A stretch of DNA of 64,000 nucleotides from Symbiodinium natans (lineage: Eukaryota > Sar > Dinophyceae > Suessiales > Symbiodiniaceae): assembly GCA_905221605.1 (NCBI GenBank), contig CAJNDS010002634.1, forward strand, positions 1,346,546 through 1,410,545. The letters are read 5' to 3'. The notes beneath the pieces are model-generated. The model saw nothing but the letters and a program-made list of their open reading frames with translations. It ran no database searches and was not told where the DNA came from. Each line of letters starts with the position of its first letter. The stretch's first letter is position 1. This document shows, piece after piece, positions 20,372-31,031 of this stretch. Position numbers and translations under genes: made by a program.

Positions 20372-21955
20372 TGACATATGTGCGACTCAGGAGGATGATG
20401 ATTGAGGTGCTATTCATGGTGCCTTGAGAAGCGTAAGGCGGCCTCTCCGCGTGCCGAAAAAATCGAGACAACGCCACCGTGAGTTCCCAAGGTGAATGCC
20501 AGCATTGTGGTTGCAGTGGTTGCTATTCTGGCCTCCCGAGGGTTAGGTTTAAGGATGCTGCACCAAGTCCACCTCACCATTCTCAAGGCTGAACATACGT
20601 AGCGAGCTTTAGGACTTGAGGATCTTGCAGTCGCAGCAGCACTGTTGCAGCCAAGCCTGAGGCACTCAGACATTCTGAGCCATTTCTTTGTGTGCCTATG
20701 AACCTTAGTAACCTCGATCCACATGATCCGACTCCAAACCAAACCCCCCAGCCCTCAATTCCTCCAAATCCCAAAGGCTCGCCACCCCATGTAAAGCTGA
20801 AGCCCCAAACCAAAACTTCGAAGGTCCACGCCCCGTAGCTAGCCCTACTTGGAGGTTCAAGGGTAGTTAGAAGAGGGGTTATATGCAACCTTATTTAGGG
20901 TACGTCTTACCCTGCTTATAGCTACCCATGAACCTTCAAGTAAGCACAGGTCGTGGCGTCTCAAGCCTATGGCCTGGAGAAGTGAGAGCCTCAGGAACCC
21001 CACGTCGAACTTCCTTCCAAGCTCTCGACGATTTGGCGGGGCCTCTTGAACCCTAAACCCTAAACCCTAAACCCTTACTAAACCCTAAACCCTGCCATGT
21101 TTGGATTTCGGGGATCTTTTCAACCATCTTCGGAACCTCCTGACAGAAAAAACACCGGAAAAATTTTTGTTTTTCCACAGAAGGATCTGTTGAAAACAGA
21201 GGGAGTGGTGGTGGGGATTTCTTAACGTTTTGGGAATCTTCGGGGGGGGGGGGGGGATCCTGGCAGAGGGGAGGGGGCAACGAGCCTTCTTGCTGCCGCT
21301 GGAAAACAACATTGTCTTCAGGTTCTGCGTTAGCAACTCTATTCGGGAGGGGCCGCGGGCTTGTGTGAGGTCCTGCGCGCGTTAAGGGCTCCGGGCTCTG
21401 GGAGGCTTTGGGTGTTTTATTGGTGGATTTCTTTGGCTATGACGGCCCCAAATCCTCGAATACAGAGAGTTGGGGAGGAAACCTGGAAACCACTAGCTGT
21501 TAGCCGCTGGCGCCCAATGAATGCGCAGAAGGGTTCAGAGCTTAGTCTTTAGGCGTGAGGTTTGCCTTGTTCTGGGCTTTTTATGATCTTTGGAAGGGGT
21601 TATGGACTTTAGGATCATGTCCATCCGTGTCCTGCGCGAGCTTAAGTTCTTATCTTGTTGGTCTGGAGTCTTGCTGAAGAGCTCGTTCGAAAGGAACACT
21701 TGCAGCCGGATGTTTCGATCTCGCAAGCAGCTGGCGATAGTTACATCTCGCCAATCGTGCTTCAGAGCGTGGTTGCAGGATTTTGCAGGTCTTGAGAATT
21801 TAAGTCATGTTGGTGCGCAGCTACAGCTACAGTTTCACTTTACATTGCCCAAATGCCCAGCTGCACCCTATCGGCGACTGGTCGTCTGCAATCTCAAACC
21901 CATGAAACAACTAGGCGTCCCCACTTATGCTTGTGAGCATGGCTAGTCTACCACT
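20372..21955. other. No confident gene
   Basis: Holds MITE family B copy 4, a short CCCTAAA run near 21053, a G-run at 21241-21255 and open frames on both strands (for example 21590-21946, + strand) without recognised domains or codon signals I trust. Confidence 0.45.
20847..20942. mobile_element. MITE family B, copy 4
   Basis: ACTTGGAGGTTCAAGGGTAG at the left, CTACCCATGAACCTTCAAGT at the right; short interior. Confidence 0.8.
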
Positions 21956-22329
21956 ATGGTCTTTAACTTCGAATCGGCTCAGGATGCGGCAGCCGCGGCG
22001 CTTGGGGGGCCTTGGTCAGCCAGTCCTGTCGGCGAGCCGCAGCCATTCTGTGACTCGGCCAGAGCAGTTTTCAAGGGGCATTCAGATTGCAGCTCTTACC
22101 GCAGGGTATCTGCTCAGCTGGGCCTCGTGGACGACACATGTGCCATCATTTGTGACGATTTTCCGAAGAAAAAGAAACTGGTGCTGGATGATTTGGGTTG
22201 TTCCGCCTTATATTAACAGTCCTTAATAGGGATTATACTAGGGGTACTAGAATCCCTATGAAGGGCTGCTAGTATAGGGGGAACATCCCAAAGGATGATG
22301 CACAACGCGCCAAAGCCTCCAAAGTGTAA
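21956..22329 (+). CDS. Small two-exon gene, function unknown
   Basis: Exon 1 (21956-22186) begins with the first ATG after an in-frame TAG at 21944. It ends at CTG before a family A MITE; exon 2 (22294-22329) resumes GATGATGCACAA and ends in TAA. Splicing at GA...AG joins KKKKLVL to DDAQRAKASKV without a frame break, giving 88 residues. Reading through the MITE instead ends after LGCSALY. The product has alanine-rich N-terminal sequence (FESAQDAAAAALGG) and a basic KKKK stretch near the C-terminus that could be a nuclear signal. There is no recognised family; it could be the 3' part of a larger gene. Confidence 0.6.
22193..22292 (+). mobile_element. MITE family A acting as an introner
   Basis: TTGGGTTGTTCCGCCTTATA left and GGGGGAACATCCCAAA right. 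It is flanked by a 7-base direct repeat GGATGAT (22186-22192 and 22293-22299). The left repeat supplies a GA donor and the right boundary supplies CCCAAAG|GA, so exact excision restores the coding frame. Confidence 0.85.
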
Positions 22330-22347
22330 CGGCCTTCCTTTCCGCAC

Positions 22348-22487
22348 AAACCCTAAACCCTAAATCCTAAACCCTAAACCCTAAACCATAAACTCTATAC
22401 CCTAAACCCTACACCCTAAACCCTAAACCCTCAACCCTAAACCCTAAACCCTAAACCCTGAACCCTAAACCCTAAACCCTAGCAAAG
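22348..22487. repeat. CCCTAAA array with variants
   Basis: About 20 units including CCATAAA, CTATACC and CCTGAAC variants; a TTTAGGG array of opposite orientation follows at 22574-22605. Confidence 0.85.
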
Positions 22488-22788
22488 TTTCAGGTTCCCA
22501 CGCGGGCTCGAATGCGCTCCACTGACCTCCGCTGAGGCTGCCGAAAGATGCCAAAGGCAGTGTTCGGCTCAAGCGGTTTAGGGTTTAGGGTTTAGGGTTT
22601 AGGGTTAGATGTACCCCCGGTTTTCGTGGATTGCGACTTGCAGCAGTGCCCAGGGTTGTTGTCATGATTTTTGGTTGCAGGAGCATGGAGGGGGGCAACT
22701 TGTAGCTTTAGAGACTTGGGGGCAGCATGCATGGAAGCATGCATGCTAACATGCGGGGCGATCGGGCAAAAAATGAGATGCGCAAGAC

Positions 22789-23070
22789 TTGCTGTTGCAG
22801 ACAGCGTTCTCAGAGGTCGGAGACTTCAAGCAAATCGGAATAGACAAACTTATTAAGGGCGCATCCTCTATGTCTGAAAGGTTTAGTAGGCCTTTGGCCG
22901 TGCTGTATTCTACTTGGTGTCTGATGCAGCCACGCGTCCGTGCCCTCATAGGCCTGTGCTTTCCCCTGGGTCCGAAACTGCTCGAAGCAGCTGGGAATAG
23001 CTGCGGGGCCCTTGCCCGATCTCCTCACCTAGAAGTTCCTAGAAGTATCCCTGCACATGTTGCATGGTAG
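22789..23070 (+). CDS. Open patch, unknown protein
   Basis: After TGTTGCAG an open frame reads TAFSEVGDFKQIGIDKLIKG and continues through LMQPRVRALIGLCFPLG to a stop at 23070. A CAG acceptor precedes it, so it may be a 3' exon. No domain is recognised. Confidence 0.35.
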   Translation: MLLQTAFSEVGDFKQIGIDKLIKGASSMSERFSRPLAVLYSTWCLMQPRVRALIGLCFPLGPKLLEAAGNSCGALARSPHLEVPRSIPAHVAW

Positions 23071-23514
23071 GCGGCAGCAAGCCACGCCTACAAAGAGAAC
23101 CACCAAAAACCTCCATGCCAATCTCAAGATGGGGGCTGCTCAGACCCGAACCGCCCATGCGCATGGCAAGTTTGGCCTTATCTATGATGCGCTTTCCCTT
23201 AGTAGTAGAGTAGCTAACCTTTAACCTTTTTGGGTTAATATATTCCCCTTATATTCCCAAAGGTTAACCTTTAAAACCCCTAGGTACTGGACAACTAAGT
23301 TCCACATGGTGTCCAAAAGTGATGCCGGGACCCGCAGGTGTTTTTAGCTGCAAGACCGACGCCCACCAACCTTCAAGACAAATTGAGCCGGTGGAGGGTT
23401 TAGGGTTTAGGGTTTAGGGTTTAGGGTTTAGTTGTCGACAACCAAAAAGGAAGGGGTACTAGGGCCACTAGGGACAGTGAACAGAAGGGTTTGGCCCCCA
23501 AGTCGCTTGTCAAG

Positions 23515-25438
23515 ATGAACCAAGCACCTCAACAGACACTTCGCCTTAGGTGTGACCGTCACCTGCCTTGCGGTGGCGCCATGGAAGCTATAGAGACTGT
23601 AGAGCTTGAACACTCCAACCTGGCGCAGCATCAGGCCAGCATCATGAAGCAGATGCGCAGTTTTTGGATGCAACGTCACCTCTGCGACGTTGTATTGAAA
23701 GACATTGATGGTGCTGAGCACTGCGCCCACACAGCCCTGCTATCTGCAGCCAGCGAGGTCTTTAGGAATCTTCTGGGTGGATCTTTTCTGGAAGCGAGCC
23801 AGGTACAGAGAAAGCAGCCAGTGGAAATCCGTGCTTCTAAAGCAGCAGTGTCCGCCTTGCTTGACTACATCTATAGTGGTCAGCCGAAGGTCGACCTGGA
23901 AACTTAGGGATACTTGGGATGTTTTTTGTTTTAAGATTTTTTTGGGCACGTTATTATTCCTAACAAACAGCAAAAATTCTATAACTATTGCTAGGGTTCC
24001 AGGTTCAGTATAGGAAACCGGCCTTGAGCTTCTACGCCTGGCAGAGGCTTATGACTTGCCAAAGTTGGCGAGTGCTATCGAGGCGGGCCTGCGTGTCTCC
24101 TTGGATGGAGTGAAAGCCTTGCGAATTCTGCAAGAGACGCACGGCCTGCGTGGTTTGAAAGCCACATGTGAAGAGAAAATTGCGAGGTCGTTTGAGGCTT
24201 GTAGCCAGCACCCAGACTTTGGGAAGATAAGCGCGGTTCAGCTGGCTCGGATTCTGAAAAGAGAAGATTTAAACGTGTCTCGGGAGGAGGTGGTGCTCAA
24301 GGGTATCTTCAATTGGTTCAGTTTCTCTAAAGACAGGCATGGCTTCTTGGGCATCCTGCTGCAACATGTGGACTTCGAATCCTTCTCTGTTGAGAATTTG
24401 CTTCGAATCGGCCGCTTCACTCTATCCGGCCCAACTGCCGAGGAACTGCACCGAAACGTGGATGAAGCTTTGCAGAATCGGCAACGGAAGCGAGCTCAAC
24501 ATACCCCAAATTCACATGACTTTCAGCCAAAGAGGCGGTGTCTCAAGCATTGGTCACCGGATTTGGGTGCCAGTGCTGAAGCTTGCTGGCGAGAAGTGTT
24601 GCCCATACAGTGCCACTCCCTGGCCTGGCACGAAGGTCACATCTATGCCACTGACTTTGAAGGTAACGTCCTTTGTTGGCACCCTGGTGATCCAGCGACA
24701 AGCGTGCGAAAGGTTGTGGGTGAGGGCGTGGGAACACAAGGAATCAATGATCTGGGCTCTTCTTGTGACGTTTCTGTCTCTCCCAGCGGGGAGATTTTCG
24801 TCCTGGATTACGATCACAGCAGACTTGTTCGATTTCAAGACGGCTGCGGACATTTGGTCTGTGGCGGTATTTACTCTCCTGGAGGTCTGTCCTGCTCGCC
24901 GAATGGCGTGCTGTATTGGTTGGTGGGACGCGGTGTCGGGCCCAGTCAAGTGCAGAAGTTGGTGGGCTCGACGATCCAGACTGTGATTGCCTCTGAGAGT
25001 CTTCCGAAAGACCTGCAGTTTAAGGCGGAGGCAATTTTTGTAACCAAGGATGAGGTGATCTATATCATTGATGGCGTGAGCCTCATTGATGGTGTGAGTC
25101 ATCGGGATCGGATTCTACGCATCAATCCAGCTGAGTCGCTGGAACCTACGGTGGTAGGACAGATCCCAAATGCAGAGGGCATTCTAAGGCTATGGGGCCT
25201 CGTTGTAACTGAAGGTGGTACCATCTATGCTTTCGATCATGATTCTGGGGAGGTGTTCGCTTTCCGTCCAGGAGAGACATCTCCCAGCCAAGTCCTGCAG
25301 TGCCCGGATTCATTGCACCCTGTGGCGCTTCTTGTTCATGGCAGGTCGCTGTATGTCGGTATTGTGGATGATTATGAAGAACCGACAGTCGTGGGCGTCT
25401 ACGAACAATCGCTGCCTCCAGAACTTCAGCTGGAGTGA
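23515..25438 (+). CDS. BTB-BACK protein with beta-propeller-like C-terminus
   Basis: Two exons, 23515-23898 and 24014-25438, are joined by excision of a 115-base introner, giving about 602 residues; the alternative start is ATG 23581. The N-terminal BTB/POZ domain shows LCDVVLKDIDGAEHCAHTAL, AASEVFRNLLGG and the helix ALLDYIYSGQ. The BACK domain follows (GLELLRLAEAYDLPKL, ISAVQLARILKREDLNVS). The C-terminal half has repeated strands such as SLAWHEGHIYATDFEGNVLC, VSPSGEIFVLDYDHSRLVRF and LSCSPNGVLYWL, typical of NHL/SMP-30-type propellers more than canonical Kelch. By family, BTB-BACK-propeller proteins act as dimerising substrate adaptors for Cullin-3 ubiquitin ligases; substrate unknown. The frame is otherwise clean, so the gene looks active. 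Confidence 0.85.
23899..24013 (+). mobile_element. Introner (type 1), copy in BTB gene
   Basis: The 115-base intron reads GAAA, then CTTAGGGATACTTGGGAT, and ends GGTTCAGTATAG, followed by GAAAC. The duplicated target GAAA provides a GA 5' splice site. Splicing turns VDL|ETGLELL into one frame, exactly where the BTB domain should continue into BACK. It shares both ends and an internal ACAGCAAAA block with 18710-18812. Confidence 0.88.
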
Positions 25439-27517
25439 AAAAGCTGGCGGCAGCACAGGCGGAGGCTAAGAGATGTCGATAGGTAGGTAAGTAGGCCGGG
25501 AGACTGGGAGATGCCTCGTTCATTGGGGGTGGTGGTGGAGTACGTCGAAGTATCTTTCAGAGTACGAAATGATTGTTCCCCACCCTGGGTGTGGGGCTCT
25601 TAGCTTTTAAACTCAACTCTTCTCCTCGCCCGGTCTACTCCTCATGCCTCGAGTGCCCCCAAGTGTCCAACTCGTGTGGGGCGGCCAAGCCCAGAGTCTC
25701 CTTGGAGTGCCAAACCCCAGTGTCCCGGAGTGTTGGACCCAAGAATGAACTCCTGAAACCTATAGCCCTAAACCTTAAACCCTAAACCCTAAACCCTTAT
25801 ACACCCCCAAACCCTTCCACCCACGGTACTCGAACCAAGCCCGAAAACAAAGGCAACAATGCTCACCGGCCATCGCCCTTTCAAGACGAGCGTTCCGGGA
25901 AACAGGCGGGGCCTGAACCCTAAGCCCCATAAACTGTTAGCCCGCAAGCCGTTTTGCATCCAGGGCCAAAAACTCTGAACCCAGTTTTGCATATAAACCT
26001 AAAGCCCCTGAACGAACGTCAAGCCCAAATAGAGACCCGAATCAATGAAAACCCACCCTAAACCCTACACCATTAAACCCTAAACCCCAAACAAGTGAGA
26101 GGCAGGAGGTCGACCAACCTCTCTTTTCTGTTTCTCTCCCGGTCCCCGGAGAGTTGCTCTGGATTGTTCCCAGAGTGCCCAGCCCCAGAGTGTCCCTGGA
26201 GTGCCCCACCCCAGAGTATCCTACCAAGAGAGGGTGGGGTCGAAGAAAAAAATGTTTTTTGGTTTTTTAGTCTCGGTTCCTCGTTTTCTATTGTTCATGA
26301 GTATTTTTTGGATGCAAAAACCATGTGAACCTTATCTCACAAAAAATTTGGAATCTCAAAAATTTGTAATTTTTTTCGGACGTAGAAGCCACTTGAACCA
26401 CTTTCACAAGGACGAATCCAACATAATATTGTAATGGTCTGAGTAAAACATCCATCCGCCCGGCGACGTTTCTCGGCGTTCGGCAAGAGACTCTCAAATA
26501 CGAATTTGGACCGAATTCCCATTTCTCGTGAAATCCTAAAAATTATATCATATGAAGAAAAATATATGAGCCCACCAAGCTCTTGCTTTTTAATCATATT
26601 ATGATGGTCCAAAATATCGAGAATTTATATATATAGAAGGGATATATCCCATTACTATCCAGATTATCCAATCCAAATCGAAGAGAAATAGAATCGATGA
26701 TTATAATATTGAATAAAAGAATATCTGAAGAAAGATTAGGAATAATTCCAAGTCTTCCATCGATCCACTTGGCTTTACAAGTCAATCTGAATATGATAAT
26801 ATAACCAACACCTTGAGCCATGGGTAGCAGCTGAGCGGCCACAGCGTCCTGGAACTGCCGTGGTGCCTGTGTGGGATGCACGCTAAGCGACCCAAACCGT
26901 CATCGTGGGGCCTCGTCGGCATTTTGTTGTGTCTGTGTGTTTCAGGAATTGGAAATGAAGGCTGTAGATGGTATGTACGAGAATCTCGTAGTGAGCCGAG
27001 ACTTTGTTGTACCAAAAGAGATCTTGGCGCTGTAACTACCCCTGCGTCGTTGTTTTATTTATTCCATCTGCGGAGCTGCGCAGCCTCTGCGGTCGGAGCC
27101 CAGGGAGGATCGGGATCTCTCGGGAGTCGTTGTGAGCATGAAGGGATCCGATTTCTGCGCATTGGATATGAATCTTTGATTTCGATATGCAAGGGCATCT
27201 TGGAATTATTCGAAATGATCTTGGAGAGCAAGGGTTGGGGAGTCACGGTCAGCATGTTCCTAGCTCAGCCGTGTCGTGACTGGATCTCACTTCTGGGCTT
27301 CTTGGCGGTCCTTGGAGCACGGTGGGCACGCTTGCATCGTCCTTTAGGTTAGTGTCGGTTGTTGTCGGCTTTGAGTGTGTTTGTTATGACCCATCCCATC
27401 ACGTGGTGTCCGTACGAACGCTGCTTTGTCTGCAACTCTATACCTACCTTTTCCCAGCTTTCCCAGATGTAGTACCTATGCAAAGTCGATGCTGCTCCCG
27501 AGCACGCCGCCGACACC
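25439..27517. other. AT-rich intergenic segment
   Basis: 25.7-26.1 kb has short CCCTAAA runs and a repeated AGTGCCC/AGAGTGTCC motif. From about 26270 to 26830 the composition shifts to strongly AT-rich with CAAAAAATTTGG-like sequence, unlike the rest of the window. 26870-27500 is open in places but shows no domain; it may be the 5' untranslated part of the downstream LINE. Confidence 0.5.
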
Positions 27518-30500
27518 ATGCTCAGGCATCTTTTCGGCGAGGATCTCTCGCCAGAGGAGCTCCTGGAATTGGAGGCTGGACCGTGTCGGCCCCACACCAG
27601 CCGGGTTGCTGAATCCTTTGCGTGTCTTGTTGCGGGTTGTAGTCGACACACCTCGGGCGACCGACCGGGGTGGAGAAGCTTTCAAGCCATGCGCGCTCAT
27701 GTCGACATGCACTTGGGCGGGGAACTTGGAGGCCGCCCGCCTGCGTCTTGGTTTGAAGCCAATGGTTTGACTTGTTGTCGGGTTTGTGGACGGTCTATTT
27801 CTGTTCGAGTGCATGGCGGAGTACACCCTAGCTGTTGGAAATACAATCACCGCGATACGCAAGGCGGGATAATTTCTGCAGTGATGTCTCAATCTGACAA
27901 TGAGAATGAGGTTTGGCCATCCCTTGAAGATATTTTCCTCACCCATGTGCGTACCAAAGACTATATCCCCCCAAGTTCTTGTCCTTTTGGCTAAAGCCGA
28001 ATACGTGAAACTCCTGGCTGCAGTTCTGGCCAGCAGTCGTATCGATGTGTGGGACCCTTTGCCTGTTGAACAGGGTGGTCGGGGCATCCAGGATACGGAA
28101 GCCCACCGCAGAGCCCGTGAAGCATGGCTAGCCTTATTAATTCCCTAAATGCACCCTAAGACAGTTCAAGCGAGGTCAAAGGTCGGACCAAGCACTCCAC
28201 TTCACTAAGACCTTGCTACTCCGGTGGCGATCGGGGGAAAGGGCGGGCTTGTGGCGCGAGGCCATTGAGGGTCGTAAGGTTCCAGGCTTGCGGAGAAACT
28301 CACGTTCTCCCGAGGAAGAGTGGGCATTTAAAGTGCGGGAGATTGAACGCCTGGTCGGCCTAGGAAGGATATCGCAGGCTTTGCACCGCCTCACGTCTTT
28401 GGGATTGGCGTCAGACACTCCGGCGGTTCGAGCTGCTCTGTTGGCTAAGTTCTCAGCCATTCCACTTGGGCGAGAAGTTGTTGGTCGTCACTCGGCAGCG
28501 CCCCCAGGACATATCGAAATGGATGTTTTTCTCCGCATTCTTCGTTCTTTCGCTGTGGGGGTGGGGCCAGAGCCAGATGGATTACGTGCCGAGTTCTTGA
28601 AGTCCATGATTGGCGACTCGGAAGACGACCCAGTGCTTTTGCATATGCGGGATTTCGCCCAGCTCTTGGGGGATGGATTGGCTCCGACCTATCTTAGGCC
28701 TTGGCTTGCAGGTGGGCAGCTGATCGGGGTGGGTAAACACGATAGCCTCGGACGTCCAATTGCTTTGACTGCTGATGCTCGTCCCATTGTTATGGGCTTG
28801 ACTTGGCGCAAGCTTGTTTTCAAGTGCACCTTGCAAATGGATAAGGCTAAGGGAACGTTTGCTCCCCGACCAAATGGCTGTGGGTGTCGCGTGTGGGGCT
28901 GAAGCAATATTACACGCGACTCGCGAATGGTTGGCGTCAAATCGGCACCAACCGGATTGTGTGTTGTTGCAAACTGATATCTCCAATGTGTTTAATACGT
29001 TTTTGCCTGCTCAATTCTTGCAAGATGCGGCAACGTGTGCTCCGGCCTCGGCACGATTTGCTGAGTATTGTTACGGGACCCCGTCTCGTTTGGCATACCA
29101 AGGAGAATCAATGGAATGCGCACGGGGTCAGCAGGGATGTCCGCTCATGGCGCCCCTTTTTTGCTTGTCGCATTGTCGTTTGGTTGAGGAGGCCCGGCGT
29201 AACAATCCTCGCCCACCCCCGGGGTTTTCGCCTGCTTTCGCGGATGATAGCGTTAGTGGGGGTTCGGTTGATGAAGTTTGGGAACAATTCCGACAAGAAC
29301 TCCAACTGGCCGACGCGTATGGGCTGCATGTGGATCCGCGTAAATGTACTTTGTACTCGTTGGCGGGGGAGCGCTTCCGGGGGGACGTATCGCGATTCCA
29401 ATCTTTGGGTACCGTGTGGTCACGGGCGCGGATGTCCTCATGCTCAAAACGCCCATCAGTGAGAATACGGATTTCCTCCAATCCTTCCAGGAAGAGAAAC
29501 AGGGAGAGATGGAGAAATTATTTCATGCATTGGAACGTTTGCCTCATGCACATGTGGCATTCAGTTTGCTTCGGCACGGGGTCTCTTATAACAAGACTCA
29601 ATATTGGTGTCGTACTATGCCACGTCGACAATTACGAATTTTATTAGAGTATTGTCATGATCGTCCCCGTCGGGTGCTTGAGCATATGTTAGGATCGGTC
29701 TTGTCCCAGCAGCAGTGGACACAGGCTAAACTTCCCCTCAATCGTGGGGGTCTTGGCTTGACTTCTTCGCGCGTTGAAATAGGCATGCAAGTTGTTCACA
29801 TATCGGATCTGTCTTATGTGATGAGAAGACAATGTTCCGAGCTCGTGGCTGGCCGGAGGGTCATGTGCGCGGGCCGTGTGCTGATGAACAATTGGCGATT
29901 CAGCATCTATCAGTGCATTGTGCTCCGACTGGGACATCTTGGCCATCCCCTATCCAGAAATTGCGACAAGTAGAATGTTTAGAGCCTGTGTATCAGAAAA
30001 CGACGCAGGCGCTTCTTGATCAAGCGGCTTGTTCAGGAAGGGCGCGTTTGCGCGCGGTAGCGGCTAAAGGCGTGGACGCGTGGCTGCATCAGAATCCGGG
30101 GATGACACAGGACACCCTTTTGCCCGATCCCGCATTTCGGGATGCGATAGGTTTACGATTGGGGCTTGCTATATTTGATGGTTTCGGTAATTGTTCTTGT
30201 TGCCAACAGCCGATGGATCCTCAAGGCCACCATGTCTTGGCATGTATGGGTCAAGGATACAAACAACTCATGCACACCACGCTCCGCGATAGTGTTTTCC
30301 GAGTGGCTCGTGCCGCAGGAGTAACGCCCCAATTGGAGCCTTTGAATCTTTTGCCTGATGATCCACAGGTTCGCCCAGCTGATATCTTGGTCAGGGCGAC
30401 GCCCCAAACTAGTTCTTTTCTTTGTGCCGGGTAGCAGACGGGAGGATGGGGATTAAATATGGGACAACCCGTGGAAAGCTTTCGGCCAGATTTCAATCGA

Positions 30501-30606
30501 CCTGCAGCGTGGCTTCCACGCAGCGTGCACGCTGCAGCGCGCGCAGTAGGCGGCCGGGAGTGGATTGTAGGAGGATCCCGTCACCCGTGCGGGCAGTTTA
30601 CAAGGG
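27518..30606 (+). pseudogene. Non-LTR retrotransposon (LINE) relic with reverse transcriptase
   Basis: One degenerate coding unit is spread over three frames. 27518-27980 encodes Cys/His fingers (CLVAGCSRHTSGD with AMRAHVDMHL, then CCRVCGRS). Frames shift near 27970, 28140, 28850, 29430 and 29830. Reverse transcriptase motifs appear in order: PEPDGLRAEFLK, PIVMGLTWRKLVFK, LLQTDISNVFNTFL, QGCPLMAPLF and the catalytic FADDS (29236-29250). The C-terminal part (29832-30434) has a CxC...H...C knuckle (CSCCQQPMDPQGHHVLAC) and RPADILVR, recalling the region before the restriction-like endonuclease of R2/CRE-type elements. At least five frameshifts mean this copy cannot make full-length protein. Target duplication and 5' end were not identified; strand-matched to host genes. 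Confidence 0.8.
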
Positions 30607-30931
30607 ATAATTCACTTCCCCTTCCTAGATCCTTGAGACGGATTCTTCGTTTTCTTTCTCGATTCCTCTCTTCTCCCTCGCCGAATTCGGGGTGGTGGCG
30701 GGTCCTTTGCACGGGCCGGGGAGTGGAGGAGTTTCTCACTTTTCTCTCTGTTCTGTCTCGAGGATCATGACGAGATCCATTTAGTGGACGCTCCTTCTTG
30801 ATTTAGTATTTGAGAGGGATTGGATATAAGTTTCATTCCCAATCTATTATACTTTGAAGTTAGAGGTAGCATGAAGAATTCTAATTGGTGCTTTTTGGGC
30901 GCAGAAGTCGTTTGCACCGTCTTCATATGGT

Positions 30932-31031
30932 NNNNNNNNNNNNNNNNNNNNNNNNNNNNNNNNNNNNNNNNNNNNNNNNNNNNNNNNNNNNNNNNNNNNN
31001 NNNNNNNNNNNNNNNNNNNNNNNNNNNNNNN
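30932..31031. other. Assembly gap of 100 N
   Basis: Exactly 100 N characters; a conventional unknown-size gap placed at the edge of a palindromic satellite that would block assembly. Confidence 0.99.

Noticed and set aside
23205-23285. Another inverted-repeat element around AACCTTTAACC / GGTTAACCTTT
   Set aside because: The arms are short and imperfect and no second copy was found.
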